Shown piece by piece: positions 27,792 through 35,737 of a DNA stretch of 64,000 nucleotides. The notes beneath the pieces were generated by a model. That model was not told the DNA's origin. It worked only from the letters and a program-made list of their open reading frames with translations, and ran no database searches. The first letter of the stretch is position 1, and each line of letters opens with the position of its first letter. Both the position numbers and the translations under genes were made by a program. Source of the DNA: Acinetobacter pseudolwoffii (GTDB lineage Bacteria; Pseudomonadota; Gammaproteobacteria; Pseudomonadales; Moraxellaceae); NCBI RefSeq assembly GCF_002803605.1, contig NZ_PHRG01000005.1, positions 124,001 to 188,000 on the forward strand, given 5' to 3'.

Positions 27792-28922
27792 ATGATTTTA
27801 AATGATGAACAAAAAATGATTCAGGACATGATGCGCAATTATTCGCAGCAGAAACTGAAACCAACAGCGGCCTTACGCGATAAAACAGCACAATTTCCTG
27901 CACAAGAACTCAAAGAACTGGGTGAGCTTGGCGCACTGGGTATGACCGTTGCTGAAGAATGGGGCGGTGCAGGTCTGGATTATGTTTCTCTGGTTTTGGC
28001 ACTTGAGGAAATTGCCGCAGGAGATGGGGCAATTTCGACTATTATTAGTGTGCAGAATTCTTTGCCTTGTGGGATTACCCAGCGTTATGGCACCGAAGCA
28101 CAGAAACAGCAGTATTTAACTAAACTGGCCACCGGTGAATGGCTGGGTTGTTTCTGCTTGACAGAACCTCAGGCCGGTTCAGATGCCAGTTCTTTAGAAT
28201 GTAGGGCCGAACGTGATGGCGATGAATGGGTACTTAATGGCACCAAGCAGTTTATTACCACGGGCAAACATGCACAGATCGCATTAGTCTTTGCTGTGAC
28301 AGATAAATTGGCAGGGAAAAAAGGCATTTCATGTTTTCTGGTACCGACCGATGCACCGGGTTATATCGTGTCACGCCTAGAGGAGAAAATGGGTCAGCAT
28401 TGTTCCGATACCGCGACGATTGTTCTGGATAACTGCCGGATTCCGGTGGAAAACCTGCTGGGTCAGGAAGGTGAAGGCTACAAAATTGCCTTGTCCAATC
28501 TTGAATCTGGTCGTATTGGTATTGCAGCACAATCAGTCGGGATGGCTCGGGCTGCGCTGGATGCAGCGGTGGAATATGCCAATGAACGTAAAGCCTTTGG
28601 TGTAGAAATTGTGCAGCATCAGGCAGTGGCTTTCAGGCTGGCAGATATGGCGACACAAATTGAAGCGGCACGTCAGCTGACCTTGCATGCGGCAACTTTA
28701 AAAGATGCTGGTTTAGCCTGCTTAAAAGAAGCCTCAATGGCAAAACTGTTTGCATCAACCATTGCAGAACGGGTCTGTTCCGATGCGATTCAGATTCATG
28801 GTGGCTACGGTTATGTCTCTGATTTTCCAGTAGAGCGTATTTACCGTGATGTGCGCGTGAGCCAAATTTATGAAGGTGCATCGGATATTCAACGTTTGGT
28901 GATTGCGCGTGAAGTCTGTTAA
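27792..28922 (+). CDS. Acyl-CoA dehydrogenase
   Basis: A 376-residue FAD-dependent acyl-CoA dehydrogenase that introduces the alpha-beta double bond and passes electrons to ETF. Visible are WLGCFCLTEPQAGSDASSLE, QFITTGKHAQIALVFA, the FAD-binding QIHGGYGYVSDFPVERIYRD and the catalytic Glu in SQIYEGASDIQRLVI, which matches short/branched-chain members. The short-chain-like catalytic position and its SDR and acyl-CoA ligase neighbours suggest a branched or short-chain substrate. SD GAAAGGGAAG precedes the ATG. It is separated from the SDR gene by a repeat-containing spacer, so cotranscription is uncertain. Confidence 0.94.
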   Translation: MILNDEQKMIQDMMRNYSQQKLKPTAALRDKTAQFPAQELKELGELGALGMTVAEEWGGAGLDYVSLVLALEEIAAGDGAISTIISVQNSLPCGITQRYGTEAQKQQYLTKLATGEWLGCFCLTEPQAGSDASSLECRAERDGDEWVLNGTKQFITTGKHAQIALVFAVTDKLAGKKGISCFLVPTDAPGYIVSRLEEKMGQHCSDTATIVLDNCRIPVENLLGQEGEGYKIALSNLESGRIGIAAQSVGMARAALDAAVEYANERKAFGVEIVQHQAVAFRLADMATQIEAARQLTLHAATLKDAGLACLKEASMAKLFASTIAERVCSDAIQIHGGYGYVSDFPVERIYRDVRVSQIYEGASDIQRLVIAREVC

Positions 28923-29194
28923 CGTTGATTTTGATTAAAAATAGACTTTGGTCGATGTTCAAATCTGGCATTTCGGTTGATGGATATGGAAATTGCCAGG
29001 ATCAAGCAACCCTGATTAGCTAAAGACAGACAGTACGCAGAAGATAAATAAAGCAGCATGATTCATGTCTTAGTCATCAGGCATGAATTAGATGTGAAGA
29101 AACTATGCTGATGGAATCAGCAGGAACAACAACGATAAGTGGACACACTCAGGCAAGGTCGCCTGAAAAATACAACAGGATAGAGGTTGTCGTC

Positions 29195-30841
29195 ATGAAG
29201 ACACTAGAACAAGCATATGTTGATTTCAATTTTGAAAATATGGTTCAGGAACATCTGGCTGGAAATGCAGAGTCCATCAATGCCTATACTGAATGTTGTG
29301 GACGTTACCTTGGCCAAAACCGAACCGCACTGATCTGGGAAGGCAAAAATGGTCAAACAGAGCAGTGGACATTTGAACAATTGGCAACTGCTTCAGGACA
29401 GCTGGCCAATTATATGCATTCTCTGGGTTTAAAAGCAGGAGATTGTATAGCTGGACTACTGCCAAGAACACCTGCACTCTTAATTACTATTTTGGCCACC
29501 TGGCGGATCGGTGCTATCTATCAGCCTTTGTTCACTGCCTTTGAAAGTAAAGCAATTGAGCATCGTATGAGTACAGCCGCTACTCAACTGATTGTCACCG
29601 ATCAAGAGCAGCGCTTGAAACTGCATGATCTGAATATTCCAAATATTCTGACCGTACATCAGGCAGTGGCAGATCATTATCCGGATGCTGACTTTTGGAC
29701 CGAGTTAAAGCAGCAGTCAGAAGAGTTTGAGCCAGTGAGTGGCCAATTTAATGATATTTTTCTGATGATGTTTACTTCAGGCACCACAGGCTTGGCAAAA
29801 TCGGTTCCTGTACCTTTAAAAGCGTTGTTGGCCTTTAAAGGCTATATGCTGCACGCCGTAGATCTGCGAGAAGAAGATTCCTTCTGGAATCTGGCCGACC
29901 CAGGTTGGGCCTATGGACTATATTATGGCATTGCGGGCCCGCTCAGTTTAGGTCATAGCATCATTATGGATGAACGTGGATTTAGCGTCGATAATGCTGT
30001 ACATATCATTGAGAAATATAAAGTCAGTAACCTGACTGGCTCGCCAACTGCATTCCGGATGTTCTTTGGCTTTAAAGAAAAATTTGATGCAGGCATCAGT
30101 TCGCATTTGCGTGTGGTCAGTAGTGCAGGTGAACCGCTTACGCCTGAAGTGATCCAGTGGTTCAATCATGATTTAAATGTGAATATTTATGATCAATATG
30201 GACAGACTGAACTCGGTATGGTGATCGCCAATCATCATGGCTTGGAGCATCATAAAAAAGTGGGTTCAGCTGGATTTGCGATTCCGGGGCATCGCTTTGC
30301 GGTATTGAACGCAGAACATCAGGAAGTCGAAAAAGGCGGGATTGGAATCTTGGCAATTGACTGTTCGGCTTCACCCTTGATGTGGTTTAAAGGCTATGCC
30401 GGTCATAATCGAAAGTCTTTTGTCGGGCAGTATTATTTAACCGGTGACACTGTAAAACTGAATGAATATGGCGGTATTGATTTTATTGGGCGTGCGGACG
30501 ATGTCATTACAACTTCGGGCTATCGTGTAGGGCCTTTTGATGTGGAAAGTACCTTGCTGGAATGTGAAGAAGTGCTTGAATCTGCAGTCGTCGGTAAACC
30601 AGATCCAGAACGAACAGAAATTGTAAAAGCCTTTGTGGTACTTAAATTAGCCTATCCAGCCACTGAGGAACTCATGCTGAAGCTGCAAAGCTATGTGCGT
30701 TCACGCCTATCCAAGCATGCCTACCCAAAAGAGATTGAATTTGTCGAGTGTTTACCTAAAACGTCGAGTGGAAAAATTCAGCGAAATTTACTCAAACAGC
30801 AGGAAATTGCCAAACTTCAAGAAATCAAACAAGTTAGTTAG
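29195..30841 (+). CDS. AMP-binding acyl-CoA synthetase
   Basis: A 548-residue ANL-superfamily ligase that activates a carboxylic acid as acyl-AMP and transfers it to CoA. The P-loop is MMFTSGTTGLAKSVPVP, followed by the A5-like NIYDQYGQTELGMVIANHHG, the hinge region YYLTGDTVKLNEYGGIDFIG, RADDVITTSGYRVGPFDVES, and the catalytic Lys in KTSSGKIQRNLLK. It resembles medium-chain or acetyl-CoA synthetase-like enzymes. I chose the ATG at 29195 (MKTLEQAYVDF), which has AGAGG upstream; an earlier ATG at 29105 would add 30 residues not typical of the family. It probably feeds the acyl-CoA dehydrogenase and SDR encoded upstream. Confidence 0.92.
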   Translation: MKTLEQAYVDFNFENMVQEHLAGNAESINAYTECCGRYLGQNRTALIWEGKNGQTEQWTFEQLATASGQLANYMHSLGLKAGDCIAGLLPRTPALLITILATWRIGAIYQPLFTAFESKAIEHRMSTAATQLIVTDQEQRLKLHDLNIPNILTVHQAVADHYPDADFWTELKQQSEEFEPVSGQFNDIFLMMFTSGTTGLAKSVPVPLKALLAFKGYMLHAVDLREEDSFWNLADPGWAYGLYYGIAGPLSLGHSIIMDERGFSVDNAVHIIEKYKVSNLTGSPTAFRMFFGFKEKFDAGISSHLRVVSSAGEPLTPEVIQWFNHDLNVNIYDQYGQTELGMVIANHHGLEHHKKVGSAGFAIPGHRFAVLNAEHQEVEKGGIGILAIDCSASPLMWFKGYAGHNRKSFVGQYYLTGDTVKLNEYGGIDFIGRADDVITTSGYRVGPFDVESTLLECEEVLESAVVGKPDPERTEIVKAFVVLKLAYPATEELMLKLQSYVRSRLSKHAYPKEIEFVECLPKTSSGKIQRNLLKQQEIAKLQEIKQVS

Positions 30842-30874
30842 TTTTTAAAATTAATCTGTTAAGTAAGTGTCAAA

Positions 30875-30903
30875 AGGCTGCCATGGCAGCCTGTGGTTTT
30901 TTG
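30875..30903 (+). terminator. Terminator after the acyl-CoA synthetase gene
   Basis: A perfect 18-base palindrome (AGGCTGCC / GGCAGCCT around AT) is followed four bases later by a six-base T run. Confidence 0.8.
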
Positions 30904-31055
30904 ACAAAATACAGCATTTTCTAGTTAAATTTTAAGTTAGAAATAGGACTGATTTTTACAAGATTTTATTTTCAAAAGTACGAATTAAATTAAGCGAAAT
31001 ACATGGTTGATGTAATTACATTGAAATTATGACAAGGTTTAAGATTAAATATATC

Positions 31056-31088
31056 AAAAATTTAGCCTCTTAATCTTAAGAGGCTAAA
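31056..31088 (-). terminator. Terminator after the PNPOx-like gene
   Basis: A long stem TTTAGCCTCTTA / TAAGAGGCTAAA with a tight loop is followed on the minus strand by ATTTTTG. It lies nine bases past the stop at 31097. Confidence 0.85.
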
Positions 31089-31096
31089 TGTATCCA

Positions 31097-31627
31097 TTAC
31101 CAAATATTGGTTTGTAAATTTACTTTTTGGTGTTCCGCATGTGGCTCACCCGCTTCACCGGTAACGCCACCTTTTAAAGCTTTAAAGAGCTGGGTGACTT
31201 TGTTGTCGGTCACATTCCAGTATTCAGCGCTGACCGCTTCAGCAATCAGTACCCGTACAGTCGGATCATCCTTGCCTTCAAACCAGTTTTCAGCCCAGGG
31301 ATTCCATAATTGCTCAATCAAGATGCGGTCAGTACTGATCTGAGCATGTGCACTAATCGACACATAAATACCATCTGATGGTTTTGCAAAAGACAGACCA
31401 ATCTGACCACGGCCTGTTTCTGCTGCTTTGACCAGATCATTGGTATTACGCAGGATGAAATATAAGTTTTGACGTTCATTCATCTGCTCGGAGTTCAGCA
31501 TGGTCATCGGCTGGGAGTGGATTTCATGTGTGTCGGTTAAATGGCTGATCATGGTATAACGAACATCCTTGATCAATTCCCATAATTTTTCACGATTATC
31601 ATGTTGAGTATTGTTATGCTCGGTCAT
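31097..31627 (-). CDS. Pyridoxamine 5'-phosphate oxidase-like (general stress) protein
   Basis: A 176-residue split-barrel flavin-binding family protein of the general stress protein 26 group. Segments are VRYTMISHLTDTHEIHSQPM, LYFILRNTNDLVKAAETGRG, QIGLSFAKPSDGIYVSISAH and LWNPWAENWFEGKDDPTVRV, which are standard for the group. Members bind FMN, FAD or F420-like cofactors; physiological function is usually unclear. The start is the ATG at 31627 with GGAG nine bases upstream; a start at 31690 would add 21 residues unlike the family. It is monocistronic. Confidence 0.88.
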   Translation of the reverse strand: MTEHNNTQHDNREKLWELIKDVRYTMISHLTDTHEIHSQPMTMLNSEQMNERQNLYFILRNTNDLVKAAETGRGQIGLSFAKPSDGIYVSISAHAQISTDRILIEQLWNPWAENWFEGKDDPTVRVLIAEAVSAEYWNVTDNKVTQLFKALKGGVTGEAGEPHAEHQKVNLQTNIW

Positions 31628-32092
31628 GTATGTTCTCCATACGATTTTATGAAAGCTGAAAAAATTGCTTGGTATTTTCAGATTAATCATATTTAGAGAC
31701 AGATGCCTGAGGTCTCACTGAACTCATACATTTTTATACGCAAATGCAGGCAGAGACTACAGAATCGCTAAACAAGGCAACTTAATGTACAGGGTAATTT
31801 AATAGCAAAGATTTTAATAACAGCAGGTCTGACGCCTTTTATAAACTGGAGAGCCATTTGCCGGAACTGTTTAATTGAGGTGATTCAAAAAAATCATGCC
31901 AAGCTCTAGTGGCTGCAGCTTGATACCGAGCGTTTAGCTGATATGCTATTTGGCTCAGCGATGGCCAAACCATTTATTGATGTGCTGTGAATTGACTGTG
32001 AAATTGATCTTCCAAAGATTTTTAGCCTTTAGAAACATCAGTAAAGCCAATTTTGCGATCATTGTTAAAAATTTTCGAAACAAGGAAAGACG
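31628..32092. other. Region between the PNPOx-like and ThiF/MoeB genes
   Basis: A 465-base stretch. The first half holds only presumed promoter sequence. The second half (31810-31990) holds a degraded coding remnant listed separately. The last 20 bases contain AAGGA, the SD for the TTG start of the ThiF/MoeB-family gene. Confidence 0.45.
31810..31990 (+). pseudogene. Degraded C-terminal remnant of a regulator (TetR-like?)
   Basis: Two overlapping frames read as one protein fragment. Frame one gives SDAFYKLESHLPELF; then a one-base shift continues as LIEVIQKNHAKL, an in-frame TAG, and WLQLDTERLADMLFGSAMAK-PFIDVL followed by TGA. The pattern LDTERLADMLFG resembles the C-terminal helix of TetR-family repressors. 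No HTH-encoding part is visible upstream, so only the 3' end survives, with one frameshift and one stop. The family assignment is by eye and tentative. Confidence 0.4.
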
Positions 32093-32878
32093 TTGTCTAC
32101 ATTTAATATGGATGCCATATCCCCAGAATTCGAACTCACCGATGCTGAATTACATTTGTATAGCCGTCAGATTCTCTTAGATGACTGGGATATTGACGCT
32201 CAAGAACGGTTAAAATTTTCTAATGTCTGCATTGTTGGTTGTGGTGGAATTGGCTGTGCACTGGCAGAACTTTTGGCACGTGCCGGTGTAGGAAAAATTA
32301 CCCTAATCGATCCAGATACGATCGAGATGAGCAATTTACAGCGACAACTTGCATTTACACCGCAGGATCTTGGACTTTACAAAGCAGAAATTCTGGCGAA
32401 ACGACTGGGCCAAATTAATCCAAACGTACAGGTTGAATATATTAATCAGGCCTTAACGGCTGAAAATGCAGTCAGTGTGATTCGGCATCAGGACTTGGTG
32501 CTGGATGGTTGCGACCAGTTTGCGACACGTTATCTGGTTAATCAGCGCTGTGTAGAACTGAATGTACCTTTGTTGAGTGCCTCGGCGATTGGCCTGCAAG
32601 GGCAACTTTTTATGCTCGAAGGGGATTCGGCCTGCTATGCCTGCCTGTTCCCACCCGAAAACCAGGCTGATGAAAGTCTACGCTGTGCAAACTCCGGTGT
32701 ACTGGCGACCACGCCTAACGTGATGGCCAGCTTGCAAGCCCATCATGCCTTGTTATATCTGGGTTTGGGATTGATGCCACTCAGACAAAAACTGCTGTTA
32801 TGGGATGGATTGAGTTTTAAGCAGCGGATTCTCGCTTTCGAAAAAGATACAGATTGTCCGATCTGTCAGGCAAGATAA
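32093..32878 (+). CDS. ThiF/HesA/MoeB-family adenylyltransferase
   Basis: A 261-residue E1-like enzyme that adenylates the C-terminal glycine of a ubiquitin-like sulfur carrier (MoaD or ThiS type). Motifs are YSRQILLDDWDIDAQERL, the nucleotide-binding CIVGCGGIGCALAELLARAG, LIDPDTIEMSNLQRQLAFT and VLDGCDQFATRYLVNQRCVE. The zinc site is CYAC plus CPIC at the C-terminus. The start is TTG with AAGGA six bases upstream; the ATG five codons later has no SD. No moaD, moaE or thiS lies nearby, so its partner must be elsewhere; MoeB is the most likely identity. Confidence 0.9.
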   Translation: MSTFNMDAISPEFELTDAELHLYSRQILLDDWDIDAQERLKFSNVCIVGCGGIGCALAELLARAGVGKITLIDPDTIEMSNLQRQLAFTPQDLGLYKAEILAKRLGQINPNVQVEYINQALTAENAVSVIRHQDLVLDGCDQFATRYLVNQRCVELNVPLLSASAIGLQGQLFMLEGDSACYACLFPPENQADESLRCANSGVLATTPNVMASLQAHHALLYLGLGLMPLRQKLLLWDGLSFKQRILAFEKDTDCPICQAR

Positions 32879-32936
32879 GCCTGCAAATTAATATTTTTTT
32901 GCTACACTGCATGTAATTAATTTTTCCTAAGACATT

Positions 32937-34235
32937 ATGAAAAACAATATCTGGTTAGATGGAATACGTTCAGTTGCCCGCATGGGAGAAACAGCGGTCG
33001 TTGCGGCAAAGGCGGGCTTTAAATATGCTACTGAAAAGCCAAGCAATGCCAAACTCATGCGGGAGACTTTTGAATCTCTGGGTTCAACTTATATCAAGCT
33101 GGGGCAGTTTATTGCCAGTACGCCGTCTCTATTTCCGCGTGAATATGTAGAAGAATTTCAGGGCTGTCTGGATCAGACTCCACGCTTACCGTTCAGTTAT
33201 ATCCAGCAAGTGTTGGCTTCTGAATTTGCAGGACGCAATCTGGATGAAATCTTTGCATCGATTGATGAAACGCCGTTAGCTTCTGCATCTATTGCACAGG
33301 TGCATGCAGCCAAACTGGTGTCTGGCGAAGATGTCGTGATTAAGGTACAAAAACCGGGTGTGGAAACCATTTTATACACCGATTTAAATGTACTGCACTG
33401 GGCGACCAAAGTGCTGGAAAAAGCAGTACCAAAAGTCAAGTTTGCGTCACTGGCCGACATTGTCGAAGAAATCAAAACCCGTATGGTGCGTGAAGTCGAT
33501 TTTATCGAAGAAGCCCAGAATCTGGATGATTTTGTTAATTACCTGAATATCACCAACAATCAGGCAGCGACTGCACCGAAGGTTTATCATCAATATTCGA
33601 CCCGTCGTGTGCTCACCATGCAGCGTTTATACGGTGTGCCTTTGACAGATTTTGAAGTGGTTAAAAAGGTATCCAAAGATCCATCTCAAGTACTCATCAC
33701 TGCGATGAATACTTGGTTTGGCAGCTTGATGATGTGTAACAGTTTTCATGCCGATTTGCATGCAGGCAACCTGATGCTGCTCGAAGATGGCCGTGTCGGT
33801 TTTATTGATTTCGGTATTGTCGGTCAGCTCAAGCCTGAGGTATGGACGGCATGTATGGCATTTATGGATTCATTGCAACATACCAATTATGAGCTGATGG
33901 CGCAAAACATGCTGAAAATGGGCATGACCGCTGTGCAGATTGATACCAAAGTCTTGGCTGCTGATCTGGAACGTTTATTTAGTGGTGTATTGATGGCAGA
34001 TCCACAGGAACTGCTCACTTCAAATCCTGCTGACCTGAACGATATCATGATGGATATGGTGGCTGTGGGTGAACGTCATGGGATTCGGTTCCCGCGTGAC
34101 TTTGCCTTGCTGTTCAAGCAAATGTTGTATTTCGACCGTTTCATGCGAATTCTGGCGCCGTATACCGATATCTATGCCGATCAGCGTTTGCAAATGGTGC
34201 AGAGCATGGATCCGAATCTGCTGTTAAAGCATTAA
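32937..34235 (+). CDS. ABC1/AarF/UbiB-family atypical kinase
   Basis: A 432-residue ABC1-family protein. Signatures are the KxGQ motif in TYIKLGQFIASTPSLFP, the Ala-rich loop ASIAQVHAAKLVSGEDVVIK with the lysine, FHADLHAGNLMLLEDG as the catalytic loop and GFIDFGIVGQL as the DFG-like motif. UbiB relatives support ubiquinone biosynthesis or lipid handling through ATPase activity. E. coli UbiB is longer (546) with C-terminal membrane helices that are not obvious here, so this may be a paralog rather than the ubi-operon UbiB. It starts 58 bases after the ThiF/MoeB-family gene. Confidence 0.9.
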   Translation: MKNNIWLDGIRSVARMGETAVVAAKAGFKYATEKPSNAKLMRETFESLGSTYIKLGQFIASTPSLFPREYVEEFQGCLDQTPRLPFSYIQQVLASEFAGRNLDEIFASIDETPLASASIAQVHAAKLVSGEDVVIKVQKPGVETILYTDLNVLHWATKVLEKAVPKVKFASLADIVEEIKTRMVREVDFIEEAQNLDDFVNYLNITNNQAATAPKVYHQYSTRRVLTMQRLYGVPLTDFEVVKKVSKDPSQVLITAMNTWFGSLMMCNSFHADLHAGNLMLLEDGRVGFIDFGIVGQLKPEVWTACMAFMDSLQHTNYELMAQNMLKMGMTAVQIDTKVLAADLERLFSGVLMADPQELLTSNPADLNDIMMDMVAVGERHGIRFPRDFALLFKQMLYFDRFMRILAPYTDIYADQRLQMVQSMDPNLLLKH

Positions 34236-34256
34236 TCTTAAACCCATCTAGACTTG

Positions 34257-34335
34257 GAAAAATCCCCCTAAATCCCCCTTTTTTTAAAGGGGGACTTTAA
34301 AAGCTCCTCCCTTTGAAGAGGAGCTTGAGAGGGAT
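34257..34335. repeat. Intergenic hairpin element with CCCCCT direct repeats
   Basis: The element starts with a tandem repeat (AATCCCCCTAAATCCCCCT). A nine-bp stem TCCCCCTTT / AAAGGGGGA with a TTTT loop follows (34273-34294), then a second eight-bp stem AGCTCCTC / GAGGAGCT (34302-34325). Its arrangement resembles REP/BIME-like elements. It fills the gap between the ABC1-family gene and folB and may also attenuate or end transcription. From memory such CCCCCT elements recur in Acinetobacter; copy number cannot be checked here. Confidence 0.6.
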
Positions 34336-34365
34336 GTGGTCAGTATTAAATTCTCGAGCAATCTA

Positions 34366-34746
34366 ATGGACGCCATTATTATTGAAGGTTTAAAGGTTGA
34401 GACAGTCGTGGGCTGCTTTAACTGGGAGCGTCAAATTATTCAGCCTCTAATGCTGGATTTGACCATTCAAACCGATTTAGAACAGGCATCAAACTCAGAT
34501 GCACTTGCAGATACGCTGAATTATGCAGAAATTTGTGAGATTTCCAGCAAAGTCATTCAAGACGCCAAGCCTGAATTGATTGAACATGCAGCAAAGTTAG
34601 TGCTGAATGCACTTTTTACTACCTTTACAGCAATTGAATCGATTAATATTACGATCCGTAAGCCTGCCATTATCGCGCAAGCCAATTCTGTAGGGATACG
34701 TCTTGAACGCCACCGAAACGATTTTCGCCCTAGCATTAGCGAGTAA
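34366..34746 (+). CDS. folB: Dihydroneopterin aldolase
   Basis: A 126-residue enzyme of folate biosynthesis that cleaves or epimerises dihydroneopterin. Family blocks are AIIIEGLKVETVVGCFNWER, LMLDLTIQTDLEQA, DTLNYAEICEISSKVI and the C-terminal INITIRKPAIIAQANSVGI with the catalytic Lys. The ATG at 34366 (MDAIIIEG) is the natural family start; a GTG ten codons earlier falls at the edge of the hairpin element. Its 3' end overlaps the folK-like gene by 44 bases. Confidence 0.93.
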   Translation: MDAIIIEGLKVETVVGCFNWERQIIQPLMLDLTIQTDLEQASNSDALADTLNYAEICEISSKVIQDAKPELIEHAAKLVLNALFTTFTAIESINITIRKPAIIAQANSVGIRLERHRNDFRPSISE

Positions 34747-35140
34747 TTGTCATCCTCAGCAACATTTTCAAGCTGCACAGCAACGTATTTCCGAATGGGG
34801 GGAAGTTCAGTTTTCTCCCATTTATATGATTCCTTGCCGTGATGGCATCGGCGCCGATTACTGGAATGCAGCGTGTTTATTGCGAAGTTCGGTATCTAGT
34901 GAAGACATGATTGAGTTGCTTAAACAGCTGGAACAGGCATCAGGGCGAGCACGTCCATCACATCAGATTACTTTGGATGTTGATTTAATTGCCTGGGGCC
35001 CGGATCTTGGACATATGCAGTTTAATGAAAAAAAATTGCCTTTGGCTCTGGATGTGAAAGTGCCCATGTTTGATATCTGGCATGATGCCATGTTTGAACA
35101 TGGATCACATAGTTTCCCAACAGTTGAACAGCTGATTTAA
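34703..35140 (+). CDS. folK: HPPK-like protein (divergent folK)
   Basis: A 145-residue relative of 6-hydroxymethyl-7,8-dihydropterin pyrophosphokinase. The fold markers are FALALASNCHPQQHFQAAQQ, ADYWNAACLLRSSVSSEDMI and the metal-binding LDVD in ITLDVDLIAWGPD. The E. coli loop WGPRTLDLD is replaced by SHQITLDVD, so the catalytic-loop Trp and the conserved Arg just before LDxD are missing. The TTG start has AGGGA seven bases upstream, inside folB. E. coli HPPK has 159 residues. It is either a divergent paralog or an enzyme with altered kinetics. The gene symbol refers to family, not to proven activity. Confidence 0.75.
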   Translation: MNATETIFALALASNCHPQQHFQAAQQRISEWGEVQFSPIYMIPCRDGIGADYWNAACLLRSSVSSEDMIELLKQLEQASGRARPSHQITLDVDLIAWGPDLGHMQFNEKKLPLALDVKVPMFDIWHDAMFEHGSHSFPTVEQLI

Positions 35141-35194
35141 ATCGAATCACATGATTTTCTGCTAATACAATTTATCCAGTAAGAATAATTAACC

Positions 35195-35223
35195 AGCCTG
35201 ATCAAGCAATATCAGGCTTTTTT
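35195..35223 (+). terminator. Terminator after the folK-like gene
   Basis: A stem AGCCTGAT / ATCAGGCT with an eight-base loop is followed by a T run. It lies about 55 bases past the stop. Confidence 0.85.
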
Positions 35224-35302
35224 ATGATGCAGTTTTTTGTTTTTATATGAAAAGAAAAATTCAGATAAGATGGCTCAGGTGGAGTTTAGGAATCATTTAA
35301 AA

Positions 35303-35398
35303 ATGAAAATATTGGAAATTGTGGTTTCGGTGATTTTAATCCTTGGGATCCTTTATGTGATCCAATGGGGATTTCATGGTTTTCCGACAGGGAATTAA
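35303..35398 (+). CDS. Candidate 31-residue single-pass membrane peptide
   Basis: A short ORF beginning MKILEIVVSVILILGILYVI with a hydrophobic span of about 18 residues, then a short polar tail ending PTGN. AGGA lies 11 bases before the ATG, which is acceptable but not ideal. The peptide begins after the folK terminator and stands alone. The hydrophobic segment flanked by a charged N-terminus fits small inner-membrane regulators, but coding status is not proven. Confidence 0.45.
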   Translation: MKILEIVVSVILILGILYVIQWGFHGFPTGN

Positions 35399-35480
35399 TA
35401 TTTGATTGATTTAAAGCTCTGGAATTTATTTTAAGCTCGATAAAAAACCTCAAAGTAGCAAGAAATGAATCATCGCTATT

Positions 35481-35558
35481 TCACTTTTTCTTGTTATAAA
35501 AAATGATCAGCAATACGATAATGATCGCCAAGATGGCAAGAATGATCGTAGTTTCCAT
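35481..35558 (-). CDS. Candidate 25-residue membrane peptide
   Basis: A minus-strand ORF that begins METTIILAILAIIIVLLIIF and ends YNKKK: one transmembrane segment with a positively charged cytosolic end. AGAGG lies about six bases before the ATG, an excellent SD for a frame this short. It is convergent with the 31-residue peptide ORF, and the two hydrophobic peptides stand within 250 bases of each other. Small single-pass proteins of this type often tune a larger membrane complex. Confidence 0.55.
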   Translation of the reverse strand: METTIILAILAIIIVLLIIFYNKKK

Positions 35559-35737
35559 AACAATACCTCTCAGACATAGATCTTAAGGTTTAAGCGTCTA
35601 AATTAAAACTGAACGTAAATTAAAATAAACTCAAGTTTTGTTAGAGCCGTTAGTTTTTCGAAAAAACATTTTTCAGTGATGTTAATAGAAGAACCGCTCA
35701 ATCCTATTCTGTATTTAACTAAAAAATAAACCCATAT

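Noticed and set aside
27601-27903. 100-residue minus-strand ORF across the SDR/acyl-CoA dehydrogenase spacer
   Set aside because: It consists of repeat sequence plus antisense coding sequence; treated as a repeat element instead.
31950-32180. 76-residue plus-strand ORF
   Set aside because: It runs from the decayed regulator remnant into the start of the ThiF/MoeB-family gene in another frame; no SD and no domain.
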